Source: Pedobacter sp. Leaf216
GTDB lineage: Bacteria; Bacteroidota; Bacteroidia; Sphingobacteriales; Sphingobacteriaceae
Reading direction: 5' to 3'
Assembly (NCBI RefSeq): GCF_001421515.1
Contig: NZ_LMKM01000034.1
Coordinates: 1 to 64,000 of the forward strand
Length of the DNA stretch: 64,000 nucleotides
Made by a program: the position numbers and the translations under genes. Positions 42,268-50,236 of this stretch are shown here, one piece after another; within the stretch, counting starts at the first letter, position 1, and every line of letters starts with the position of its first letter. The notes below the pieces were generated by a model, which was given only the letters and a program-made list of their open reading frames with translations, was not told where the DNA came from and did no database searches.

Positions 42268-43038
42268 TTATTTATTAGATATTTTGATGTAATTCTCAAT
42301 AGCCATCGTCATTGATGGCACACCTGGGGTTGGTGCGGCGATATCTACAATAAGATCCATATCCGTACAAGCCTTACTTGTATTCGTTCCAAAAGCTGCA
42401 ATACGCGTGTTGTTTTGTTTAAAATCAGGGAAATTTTTAAACAAAGACTGGATACTTGACGGGCTGAAAAAAGCAATAACATCATAAAAAACTTCAGCAA
42501 GATCAGATAAATCGCTCACAACTGTTTTAAATAAAACAGCAGGAGTAAAATTATATCCGCTCTTTTCAAGAAATTTCATGGTATCTTCCGTAGCCATATC
42601 CGAACAAGGATATAAAAATTTCTCGTTCGCATGTTTTTTTAACACTTCAGCTAAATCTGCTGCAGTTTGTTTTCCGAAAAAGATTTTACGCTTTCTGTAT
42701 TGAATGTATTTTTGCAGGTATAATGCGATGGTTTCGGAAAGACAGAAATATTTTAGCTCTGCAGGTACGTCATAACGCATTTCTTCGCAGATTCTAAAAA
42801 AATGATCTGCTGCATTGCGACTGGTGAAAATAACCGCAGTAAAATCGGCTAAATTGATTTTATCTTTCCTAAAGTCTCTTGCTGGCACACCTTCAACGTG
42901 AATAAAAGACCTGAAATCAACTTTTAAGTTGTGTTTTTTGGCCAAATCGTAGTAAGGAGATTTTTCTGTTTCAGGTTTTGGTAAAGTAACCAAAATACTT
43001 TTTACTTTGCGGATTCTAGAGTCGTTCTTTTCTTGCAT
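42268..43038 (-). CDS. hemD: uroporphyrinogen-III synthase
   Basis: Closes hydroxymethylbilane to uroporphyrinogen III in heme synthesis. I call 256 residues from MQEKNDSR; in-frame ATGs at 43092 and 43107 would overlap the upstream gene. Two Rossmann-like halves are visible: SILVTLPKPETEKSPYYDLA and TAVIFTSRNAADHFF near the N-terminus, then VIAFFSPSSIQSLF and RIAAFGTNTSKACTDMDL near the C-terminus. The family is poorly conserved, but these strand-end motifs are diagnostic. It follows DUF4271, a common Bacteroidota pairing. Confidence 0.88.
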   Translation of the reverse strand: MQEKNDSRIRKVKSILVTLPKPETEKSPYYDLAKKHNLKVDFRSFIHVEGVPARDFRKDKINLADFTAVIFTSRNAADHFFRICEEMRYDVPAELKYFCLSETIALYLQKYIQYRKRKIFFGKQTAADLAEVLKKHANEKFLYPCSDMATEDTMKFLEKSGYNFTPAVLFKTVVSDLSDLAEVFYDVIAFFSPSSIQSLFKNFPDFKQNNTRIAAFGTNTSKACTDMDLIVDIAAPTPGVPSMTMAIENYIKISNK

Positions 43039-43052
43039 TTTCCTTTTTCCTG

Positions 43053-44030
43053 CTACAGCCCTATCGTTTTTATTAGTATTAGGATAGGACATATTTCGAG
43101 GGCGCAAAAATACAAAAATAAATGCATTTTAGAAAACTTATTATTAGAAAGTATAGTTATACCCGCTCTCAGTAGTTGGAAAGCAAAAATTATGCCTAAC
43201 AACAAGAACGCCAACACGATATACACGGCCCCATATTTAAGCGGCGACAGGGCAAAAGCGACTACCAAAGGGATAAATAATAGCGAAGCATTGAAGTAAC
43301 TGAGGTACAATATGGAAATATATTCACCCACCGGTTTCTGAACATTGAAGAGGTAACCTAAAAAACGCAAAAGGATAAGTTTCAGCGCATAAAAAACAAT
43401 AATTGTAATGGAGATGCTGAAAAAAAACTTAAATCCATCCTTTGCCTGGTACATATCATTCCATTGTGCCACAAGGAAAAAAAACATCCCGAAAACAAAC
43501 CCAAACTGTACAAAAAGCAACAAAAATGGCCACGAGCTAAAAAGATTGTCTTCTTTGTTAATATTGTTTAAAATCCTGTTGCTAAAAAACGATTGTACAA
43601 TTGCTGAAAGTTGCTTCGAAAATGCATTTTTTAAAATGGCAAAAATGATTAACATGCCAAAAATAAATCCCAATAAACCAACATTTCCTTTCGGAATTTT
43701 TGTACCCAGTTGATAGGGGTTTGCTTTTTTCTTTAAATGGTGGTATTTCTTATGCCATGCCCATAAATCGAGTTTTTTAAAAAGATATTCCTTTTCAATG
43801 GTATCTATCAGGGCGTTTTTATTAATTAAACTATCAGGCAATACCCAAGTGTGATGAATGAGAGAATCCGTAGAAAATTTTTGCCTGGCGAGTTTTGCAG
43901 AATCCGGCCTGTACCGCCTGTACCGATACTGATTTACTATTGCACTATCCGTTTGTACAGGAATTTGCTGGGCTGCTACAAATTCTGCAGACCATAAAAA
44001 CGCGAACAAAATGAAAAGAAATTTCGGCAT
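43053..44030 (-). CDS. DUF4271-domain membrane protein
   Basis: A 325-residue protein from ATG at 44030; a TTG four codons earlier is unlikely. It has a signal peptide (MPKFLFILFAFLWSAEFVAAQ), a Tyr/Arg-rich linker (YRYRRYRPDSAKLARQ), a periplasmic region, and then about seven TM segments (about 120-325). DUF4271 is a Bacteroidota family of unknown function. It is usually upstream of hemD, as here, 14 bases from it. It may take part in an envelope process rather than heme synthesis. Confidence 0.82.
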   Translation of the reverse strand: MPKFLFILFAFLWSAEFVAAQQIPVQTDSAIVNQYRYRRYRPDSAKLARQKFSTDSLIHHTWVLPDSLINKNALIDTIEKEYLFKKLDLWAWHKKYHHLKKKANPYQLGTKIPKGNVGLLGFIFGMLIIFAILKNAFSKQLSAIVQSFFSNRILNNINKEDNLFSSWPFLLLFVQFGFVFGMFFFLVAQWNDMYQAKDGFKFFFSISITIIVFYALKLILLRFLGYLFNVQKPVGEYISILYLSYFNASLLFIPLVVAFALSPLKYGAVYIVLAFLLLGIIFAFQLLRAGITILSNNKFSKMHLFLYFCALEICPILILIKTIGL

Positions 44031-44053
44031 GTAGTCAATCAAGCTTAAAGTTG

Positions 44054-44061
44054 CAAAAGTA
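44054..44061 (-). promoter_or_regulatory. -7 element TACTTTTG of DUF4271-hemD
   Basis: Minus-strand TACTTTTGC is an exact TAnnTTTGY match. TTTA lies 21 bases upstream as a -33 box. The ATG at 44030 is 23 bases downstream. Confidence 0.55.
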
Positions 44062-44158
44062 GTTGAATAATCATTGTTTACCTAAAGAAAATAAATGGAT
44101 AATTTTACAACTCTGGCAGAAGTAGGTTATTATGACATTAAAGAAAAACTAACTTCAT

Positions 44159-44166
44159 TATCTTTG
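44159..44166 (+). promoter_or_regulatory. -7 element TATCTTTG directly before hemW
   Basis: TATCTTTGC is an exact TAnnTTTGY match and ends only 5 bases before the hemW ATG, so transcription would begin at or next to the start codon, giving a leaderless mRNA. The -33 region is weak. Confidence 0.45.
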
Positions 44167-44171
44167 CGCCA

Positions 44172-45305
44172 ATGGCTGGTATCTATATCCATATTCCTTT
44201 CTGCAAAAAGGCTTGTCACTACTGCGATTTTCACTTTAGCACTTCCTTAAAATATGCTGATGAAATGGTGGGTGCGATCTGTAAAGAAATTAAAATGAAA
44301 AAAGACCGGATTTCTGGTCAGGTTGGAAGCATTTATTTTGGTGGGGGAACGCCTTCTATTTTATCTCAAAATGCTTTACAAAAGATTTTTGATGCCATTA
44401 ACCATACTTTTTCAGTTGATTCTGCTGCCGAAATTACCATCGAAACCAATCCCGATGATTTAACTGCGCAGAAATTAAAAGCGCTTAAACAGCTTCCCGT
44501 TAACCGCTTTAGTGTTGGTATTCAATCTTTTTATGATGAAGATTTAATCTGGATGAACAGGGCACACCACGCCCGGGAGGCTGAAGATTGCATTAGAAGA
44601 AGTCAGGATGCCGGCTTTGAAAACTTAACACTCGATTTAATTTACGGGTACCCCTTACTCACCGATCAGAAATGGCTGAACAACATTGCAAAAGCAATCG
44701 AGCTGGAAGTTCCACACATTTCAGCTTATGCTTTAACCGTTGAGCCGCGAACCGCCTTAGCTCATGCCATTAAAAACAAGAAACAAATACCTGTAAGCGA
44801 TAACCAAAGTGCGGCACAGTTTGTAATTTTAATGGAAAAACTGGTTGAGGCAGGTTTTGACCATTATGAAATTTCCAATTTCGCCAAGCCGAACCATTAT
44901 GCAGTACACAATACCAATTATTGGAAAGGTATAAACTATATTGGCATCGGGCCTTCGGCACATGGTTTTGATGGACAGAACAGATACATGAATCCAGCAA
45001 ATAATGCTTCATTTATAGAAAGTTTGGCCCATAATAAACTCCCGGAAATTGTTGAAACGCTTAGTATTCACGACAGATTTAACGAGTATGTAATGACCTC
45101 CCTGAGAACGATGTGGGGAACCGATCTTAAAAAGATAAATGCAGATTTCGGGAAAGATTTTTTGGAAGAAACTACATATAACCTTAAAAATTTCGAGGAT
45201 AAGGATTGGCTGATCATTGATGGGGATAATATCCGTTTAAGCAAGAATGGAAAATTATTTGCCGATCATATTGCTTCAGAATTGTTTATTATTGAGAATG
45301 ATTAA
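44172..45305 (+). CDS. hemW: radical SAM heme chaperone HemW
   Basis: A 377-residue cytoplasmic radical-SAM protein that delivers heme to target proteins; often annotated wrongly as coproporphyrinogen III oxidase. The [4Fe-4S] motif is CKKACHYCDFH (Cys11, Cys15, Cys18), and the adjacent residues are HemW-like. SIYFGGGTPS, EITIETNPDD, RFSVGIQSFYDEDL and LIYGYP follow, with the HemW C-terminal domain ending in a winged-helix-like segment. The start is fixed by the family opening MAGIYIHIPFC. It is divergent from DUF4271/hemD, so heme functions cluster here. Confidence 0.93.
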   Translation: MAGIYIHIPFCKKACHYCDFHFSTSLKYADEMVGAICKEIKMKKDRISGQVGSIYFGGGTPSILSQNALQKIFDAINHTFSVDSAAEITIETNPDDLTAQKLKALKQLPVNRFSVGIQSFYDEDLIWMNRAHHAREAEDCIRRSQDAGFENLTLDLIYGYPLLTDQKWLNNIAKAIELEVPHISAYALTVEPRTALAHAIKNKKQIPVSDNQSAAQFVILMEKLVEAGFDHYEISNFAKPNHYAVHNTNYWKGINYIGIGPSAHGFDGQNRYMNPANNASFIESLAHNKLPEIVETLSIHDRFNEYVMTSLRTMWGTDLKKINADFGKDFLEETTYNLKNFEDKDWLIIDGDNIRLSKNGKLFADHIASELFIIEND

Positions 45306-45371
45306 GGAAATGGATTAGTTATATTTCAGAAAACCCATAGTTCATCATTCTTTAATTCAATATAAAATATT

Positions 45372-46154
45372 ATGTCAAAAATTGTATGGATTACAGGTGC
45401 ATCTTCAGGAATTGGCGAAGCATTGGTATATGAATATTTTAAGGCTGGTGATAAACTTATTATTTCAGGCAGAAACCGCGACGAACTTTTTAGGGTGAAG
45501 GGCAATTGCCAAAATTCTTTTAATGTACATGTGCTACCCTTCGATTTGAGCGAAACGACTACCCTCGAAAGTAAAGCTGCTGACGCGATACGCATTTTTG
45601 GCAAAATAGATCTATTGATCAATAGCGGTGGCGTTAGTCAGAGAAGTTTATCACTCGAAACCAATCTTCAAACGAAACAACAGATTATGGACACCAATTT
45701 TTGGGGAACGGTTGTACTCAGTAAATCAGTTCTTCCATCAATGATTGCCAATGGCAGTGGCCAAATTGTGGTTATTAGTAGCTTGGTAGGAAAATTCGGC
45801 ACCAAATTCCGTTCTACCTACGCTGCTTCGAAACATGCTTTACATGGTTATTTTGATTCGCTCCGTTCGGAAGTTTATGATAAAAACATTGATATAACCA
45901 TCATATGCCCAGGTTTTATTAAAACCAACGTAACTTATAATGCACTTACCGGAGATGGCAACCCGCTAAACAAAATGGGTGATGCTCACGAAAACGCCAT
46001 GACGCCCGCTCAATGTGCAAAAGAAATTGTAGACGCTGTTAAAAGCAAAAAAGAAGAGGCTTATATCGGCGGGAAAGAAACCAAAGCGGTTTTATTGAAG
46101 CGTTTTTTTCCAAAAATTTTTTCAAAAAAAGTAAGAACTGCTAAAGTGAATTAG
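45372..46154 (+). CDS. short-chain dehydrogenase/reductase
   Basis: A 260-residue SDR oxidoreductase. The cofactor motif TGASSGIG is at residues 8-15. The usual NNAG reads NSGG (84-87), a mild deviation. The catalytic Ser is in VVISSLVG (about 136) and YAASK supplies Tyr150 and Lys154. It is closest in layout to the DHRS7/YqjQ-like SDR group, with a basic C-terminus (KRFFPKIFSKKVRTAKVN). The substrate is unknown. It is a single gene, 66 bases after hemW. Confidence 0.9.
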   Translation: MSKIVWITGASSGIGEALVYEYFKAGDKLIISGRNRDELFRVKGNCQNSFNVHVLPFDLSETTTLESKAADAIRIFGKIDLLINSGGVSQRSLSLETNLQTKQQIMDTNFWGTVVLSKSVLPSMIANGSGQIVVISSLVGKFGTKFRSTYAASKHALHGYFDSLRSEVYDKNIDITIICPGFIKTNVTYNALTGDGNPLNKMGDAHENAMTPAQCAKEIVDAVKSKKEEAYIGGKETKAVLLKRFFPKIFSKKVRTAKVN

Positions 46155-46422
46155 CTTATAGATGCCGGTTGGCAATGAGACTGTTCAGCGATTCTTTAAC
46201 GCTTGCAAATCGGTCAAATTTTCATGATAAGTTAAAAACAACCGGCTGTTAAATAAACTTGGTTTCGCTGAGAACTACAGCAGCACATTTTAAAAATCAT
46301 AAAACAAAAAAAATAAAACACTAATAATCAAATGATTAAAGAATAATTTTCATTTCTAAAAACCAAGCATCTGTAAGCCGTCGTAAATGGAATCAAATAA
46401 CAGAAACTTAAAATTAGAAATA

Positions 46423-46974
46423 ATGAAAAATTTAATCTTATCAGTATTTGCCGTAATTACAATGGCATTCACAACCCAAGTTTACGCTCAAAAAAACCCA
46501 ATGGTGGGTGGAGCAGCAATGTATCCTGCTAAAGATATTGTAGACAATGCAGTAAACTCAAAAGACCACACTACATTAGTTGCAGCAGTTAAAGCAGCAG
46601 GTTTAGTAGAAACTTTAAAAAGTAAAGGTCCTTTCACCGTTTTCGCACCAACAAACGCTGCATTCGATAAACTTCCTGCAGGAACTGTTGATAATTTGGT
46701 TAAACCAGAAAACAAAGCTACCCTTACAAAAATTTTAACTTACCATGTTGTTGCAGGTAAAATGGATAGCAAAGCCATTGCAAAAGCAATTAAAGCTGGT
46801 GGTGGTAAAGCAGAATTAACAACCGTAGAAGGTGGTAAACTTTGGGCTTGGATGGAAGGCAAAAAATTAATGTTAAAAGATGAAAAAGGTGGAATGAGCA
46901 CTGTAACTATTGCAGATGTTTATCAGAAAAATGGTGTAATTCACGTAGTTGATACCGTATTAATGCCTAAATAA
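46423..46974 (+). CDS. fasciclin (FAS1) domain exported protein
   Basis: A 183-residue secreted or surface protein. The ATG at 46423 is chosen because it begins a signal peptide (MKNLILSVFAVITMAFTTQVYAQ); an upstream ATG at 46387 would add 12 polar residues. One FAS1 domain spans about residues 35-183, with conserved GPFTVFAPTNAAFDKLPAG (H1) and LTKILTYHVVAGK (H2), and NGVIHVVDTVLMP at the end. FAS1 domains usually mediate adhesion. The gene is followed by a terminator. Confidence 0.92.
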   Translation: MKNLILSVFAVITMAFTTQVYAQKNPMVGGAAMYPAKDIVDNAVNSKDHTTLVAAVKAAGLVETLKSKGPFTVFAPTNAAFDKLPAGTVDNLVKPENKATLTKILTYHVVAGKMDSKAIAKAIKAGGGKAELTTVEGGKLWAWMEGKKLMLKDEKGGMSTVTIADVYQKNGVIHVVDTVLMPK

Positions 46975-47000
46975 TATTTAATATATCCTTTTGATCAACA

Positions 47001-47036
47001 AAAAACGTTCTGGCAATAGCTGGAACGTTTTTGTTT
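47001..47036 (+). terminator. intrinsic terminator of the fasciclin gene
   Basis: A 10-bp stem AAAAACGTTC / GAACGTTTTT (47001-47010 with 47023-47032) is followed by GTTTT. Confidence 0.85.
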
Positions 47037-47150
47037 TAAAAAAACAAACTACATTAAATCCATAGTTATTTATTTATCGTAAATATGGGCATAACAGCAA
47101 AATATATCCTTATTAATTGATATTACTCGACCCGTGTGATTTTTTAAATT

Positions 47151-47183
47151 AACGTTTTTGCTTAACCGTAAAAACGTTTTTTT
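47151..47183 (+). terminator. second terminator-like hairpin with no gene before it
   Basis: AACGTTTTT / AAAAACGTT (47151-47159 with 47170-47178) has a 10-base loop and then five T. No ORF lies between it and the fasciclin terminator. The rest of the gap 46975-47319 shows nothing else that I can name. Confidence 0.55.
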
Positions 47184-47319
47184 ATGTGTAAATGGTAGTC
47201 TGGGTTGTTTTTAATTTATTGTCAGCCATTTTTCAAGTTTTAGCTTTCGTAAAGCCTGTTGTTTTTTAACTATTTAATTTTGCTTCATTAATAGTTATTT
47301 AACATGAAATTCAATTTAA

Positions 47320-47571
47320 CATAGAGATACCTTATTTATGCCAACCGGATACTGGCACTGGATGAAATATCTGGACGGATCATTCTCAATTAGTTTAAGA
47401 GCCTGGGACAAAAGCTGGGCCGTGAAAGCAAAAAGCTTGTATAACTTAACTTTACAGCGTAAATTTGACGACTTTATGAAAGCCAACTACCGCGAAAAGT
47501 ACATGCACTGGAAAGAACAACTTGCGGTTAAAAAAGCAAATAAAGCATTAGAAAAAAATTTACCAAAATAA
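47320..47571 (+). pseudogene. C-terminal remnant of a cupin-like (JmjC-type) gene
   Basis: From ATG at 47338 this frame encodes 77 residues starting MPTGYWHWMKYLDGSFSISL. This matches the C-terminal quarter of the intact cupin-like gene at 48595 (MPTGMWHWMKYLDGSFSLSL), and the EKYxxWxExxAVKxAxKAL tail is also shared. Similarity continues upstream in frame to HRDTLF at 47320 and stops at a TAA at 47317. Only the last metal-ligand His of the fold is kept, so the fragment cannot be an enzyme by itself. It is a truncated duplicate. It keeps an open frame and could still be translated. Confidence 0.8.
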
Positions 47572-47576
47572 TAATT

Positions 47577-47679
47577 ATTGAATGATGAAATGAAGGAACG
47601 ATTGGATGGGCATATTTTATGATGCTAGTTTAATCATTCTCGCATTCGCAATTTAAATTCAATAACTCAATCATTCAAT
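47577..47679. repeat. spacer flanked by 10-bp inverted repeats
   Basis: ATTGAATGAT at 47577-47586 and ATCATTCAAT at 47670-47679 bracket the whole gap between the cupin remnant and the DUF3050 gene. TTCAATAACTCAATCATTCAA-type units lie next to the right arm. Confidence 0.6.
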
Positions 47680-47681
47680 AT

Positions 47682-48467
47682 ATGCATCCTAACATTATAA
47701 AAATTCAAGAGAGAATAGAGCCGCTAAGGCAAGAAATCATTAACCATAAAGTTTATTCGGCCATTAGTGAACTGGAAGATCTCAGGATTTTTATGGAACA
47801 TCACATATTTGCTGTTTGGGATTTTATGTCGCTGCTTAAAGCCTTGCAGATCAACCTCACTTGTACCACCCTTCCGTGGTTTCCGGTAGGTGATCCGGTA
47901 ACGAGGCAATTAATTAATGAAATTGTAGCAGGCGAAGAATCGGATGTTGACGCAAATGGTGCGATTAAAAGTCACTTTGAGCTTTATTTAGATGCAATGA
48001 ATCAATGTGGTGCCAATACGAAACCGATCAATAACTTTTTGGAAGGTTTAAAAAATGGAAAAAGTTTCGAGGAAGCTTTCAAAACAGCAGAGGTGCCTGC
48101 AAGTGCTCAGGATTTCGTTAATGCCACTTTTGAAACCATTAATAGCGGAAAAACACATTTACAAGCAGCTAGCTTTACATTTGGCCGTGAAGACCTGATT
48201 CCAAACATGTTTTTTAGCATGGTAAACGATTTAAACAGTACACAGGCTGATAAAGTATCAATTTTTAAATATTATTTAGAACGTCATATCGAAGTAGATG
48301 GCGACCACCATAGCCACCTCGCATTATCGATGACGGAGAAACTGTGCGAAAATGATGAATCTTTTTGGGTTGAAGCAGAAGAAACCACCAAAAAGGCCCT
48401 TCAAAAAAGGATCGATCTTTGGGATGCTGCCTATGCCGAAATTGTTAAAAATAAAGTTGTAGCGTAA
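47682..48467 (+). CDS. DUF3050 protein (heme-oxygenase-like fold expected)
   Basis: A 261-residue cytoplasmic protein matching DUF3050 throughout: LRIFMEHHIFAVWDFMSLLK at about 28-47, LTCTTLPWFPVGDP near 58, FELYLDAMNQCGA, TFGREDLIPNMF near 166 and YYLERHIEVDGDHHSHLALS near 200. The His/Glu/Asp pattern (MEHH, GRED, ERHIEVDGDHH) resembles the ligand layout of helical heme-oxygenase-like iron proteins, but no function is established. It lies between a truncated and an intact cupin-like gene on the same strand, which suggests a linked oxygenase-type pathway. Confidence 0.85.
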   Translation: MHPNIIKIQERIEPLRQEIINHKVYSAISELEDLRIFMEHHIFAVWDFMSLLKALQINLTCTTLPWFPVGDPVTRQLINEIVAGEESDVDANGAIKSHFELYLDAMNQCGANTKPINNFLEGLKNGKSFEEAFKTAEVPASAQDFVNATFETINSGKTHLQAASFTFGREDLIPNMFFSMVNDLNSTQADKVSIFKYYLERHIEVDGDHHSHLALSMTEKLCENDESFWVEAEETTKKALQKRIDLWDAAYAEIVKNKVVA

Positions 48468-48594
48468 TTATTAAATTGTTAAGTATTTGCTAATTTAGAT
48501 TACGTGATTTTAGTCACATTTACCTCTGAACATCGATTTTGTAAAATAAAATTTACACATTTGTTGTTCGGCACAAATAACCGATTTTAAGCGC

Positions 48595-49473
48595 ATGAGT
48601 TTCATTTTAAAACCTGTTGATATCGTTGAGAGCATCACTCCCGAAGATTTTAAGAAAAATTATCTGAAAACTAAACGTCCGTTAGTAATCAGGGGCCTAA
48701 CTAAAGATTGGCCTGCCAGAGAAAAATGGACAACCGAATATTTAAAACAAATTGGCGGTGATCTGGAAGTTCCACTTTATGACAACTCTAAAGCAGATCC
48801 ATCAAAACCAATTAATGCGGCTACCGCACACATGAAATTTGGCGATTACCTCGATCTGATTAAACGTGAACCAACGGAATTGAGAATCTTCTTTTTTAAC
48901 CTGTTTAAAAAAGTACCAAGTTTAATAAATGACGTAAAAATCCCTAAAAATTTAATGGGTGGTTTTATCGAAAGTATGCCAGCAATGTTTTTTGGTGGTT
49001 CTAACTCGGTAACTTTTTTACATTACGATATTGATTTACCGCATATTTTCCATACCCACTTTGGTGGCAGAAAACACATTGTACTTTTTGATAACAAATG
49101 GAAAGACAGGTTATATTGCTTGCCAAATGCTACTTATGCTTTGGAAGATTATGATGTGGCCAATCCTGATTTCGAAAAATTTCCTGCGTTAAATGGTGTT
49201 GAGGGATATGAAGTTTTCTTAGAACATGGCGATACCTTATTTATGCCTACAGGCATGTGGCATTGGATGAAATATCTTGATGGTTCATTCTCGCTAAGTT
49301 TAAGGGCTTGGGATCAATCGATCACACGTAAAGTAGCCAGCGTTTGGAGTTTATTTACCCATGGCGCGATTGACAGTTTAATTAAAATGACTTTTAAAGA
49401 AAAGTATGCGAACTGGAGAGAGAAAAAAGCAGTAAAAATTGCAGAAAAGGCTTTGGCTAAAGGCAGACCTTAA
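48595..49473 (+). CDS. cupin-like/JmjC-domain protein
   Basis: A 292-residue cupin_8-type protein. It has the N-terminal FKKNYLKTKRPLVIRGLTKDWPA typical of JmjC hydroxylase relatives, the first metal/cosubstrate segment LHYDIDLPHIFHTHFGGRKHIVLF (HxD-type HYD at about 142-144), and the C-terminal FMPTGMWHWMKYLDGSFSLSLRAWD with the distal His. These imply an Fe(II)/2-oxoglutarate oxygenase, though activity is unproven. A truncated copy of its 3' end lies 1.3 kb upstream, with the DUF3050 gene between. Confidence 0.85.
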   Translation: MSFILKPVDIVESITPEDFKKNYLKTKRPLVIRGLTKDWPAREKWTTEYLKQIGGDLEVPLYDNSKADPSKPINAATAHMKFGDYLDLIKREPTELRIFFFNLFKKVPSLINDVKIPKNLMGGFIESMPAMFFGGSNSVTFLHYDIDLPHIFHTHFGGRKHIVLFDNKWKDRLYCLPNATYALEDYDVANPDFEKFPALNGVEGYEVFLEHGDTLFMPTGMWHWMKYLDGSFSLSLRAWDQSITRKVASVWSLFTHGAIDSLIKMTFKEKYANWREKKAVKIAEKALAKGRP

Positions 49474-49495
49474 TGTTATTATAAGCAAAATATAG

Positions 49496-49530
49496 CGGGG
49501 CATCGGGTTACGGTAGCCCCGTTTTTTTTT
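49496..49530 (+). terminator. intrinsic terminator after the cupin-like gene
   Basis: CGGGGC / GCCCCG (49496-49501 with 49516-49521) closes a 14-base loop and is followed by nine T. Confidence 0.85.
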
Positions 49531-49572
49531 ACATATTCTATTTTAACACAAAATAAAATCAGACATCTATAA

Positions 49573-50187
49573 ATGGATCCCGAAATACTCACCGAGAAAG
49601 AAAAAATGTTGGCCGGTAAAGCTTACCAGGCTGGTGGAGCAGAATTATCAAAAGAGCGGTTAAAAGCACGCGAAATTGTTTATGAATTTAACAATCTTGC
49701 TCCAAAGTTTATTAAACAACGCAAGGAGTTATTAAAACGACTTTTCGGAAAAACAGAACGCATGTTTTATGTTGAGCCACCCTTTAGATGCGACTATGGT
49801 TATAACATTGAAATCGGCGACAATTTTTACGCCAATTTTAACCTTGTTATTTTAGATTGCGCGAAGGTTAGTATTGGGAATAGTGTTTTTATTGCGCCAA
49901 ATGTTGCTATATACACGGCCGGGCACCCTATCCACGCACATTTAAGAGATCAGGAATATGAGTGGGCGCAGGAAGTAACCATTGGCAACAGCGTTTGGAT
50001 TGGTGGGAATGTTGTGATTAATCCTGGTGTTACAATCGGATCAAATGTGGTTATCGGATCTGGCAGTATTGTTACCAGGGATATTCCGGATAATGTTTTC
50101 GCTGCCGGCAACCCATGCAGAGTGATCCGCCAGTTGACAGATGCAGACAAAGATTACTATTATAAAGATTTTAAGTTGGAAGAATAA
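49573..50187 (+). CDS. sugar O-acetyltransferase (maltose/galactoside type)
   Basis: A 204-residue hexapeptide-repeat acetyltransferase of the Maa/LacA group. An N-terminal helical cap (MLAGKAYQAGGAELSKERLKA pattern) is followed by the left-handed beta-helix with VSIGNSVFIAPNVAIYTAG, the catalytic His in TAGHPIHA, and IGNSVWIGGNVVINPGVTIG then GSNVVIGSGSIVTRDIPDN. It transfers acetyl from acetyl-CoA to sugars. Length is normal. It is a single gene between terminators and an S41 peptidase. Confidence 0.92.
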   Translation: MDPEILTEKEKMLAGKAYQAGGAELSKERLKAREIVYEFNNLAPKFIKQRKELLKRLFGKTERMFYVEPPFRCDYGYNIEIGDNFYANFNLVILDCAKVSIGNSVFIAPNVAIYTAGHPIHAHLRDQEYEWAQEVTIGNSVWIGGNVVINPGVTIGSNVVIGSGSIVTRDIPDNVFAAGNPCRVIRQLTDADKDYYYKDFKLEE

Positions 50188-50236
50188 TCTTTATGCAACT
50201 TTAACTTTCTTTATATCGTCTTGAAAGAAAACTTAT

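Noticed and set aside
42268..43107. Longer hemD start at 43107
   Set aside because: It would overlap the DUF4271 gene by 55 bases and add residues without family similarity.
44172..45305. Coproporphyrinogen III oxidase (HemN)
   Set aside because: CxxxCxxC without the HemN-specific N-terminal extension, plus the short length, fits HemW better.
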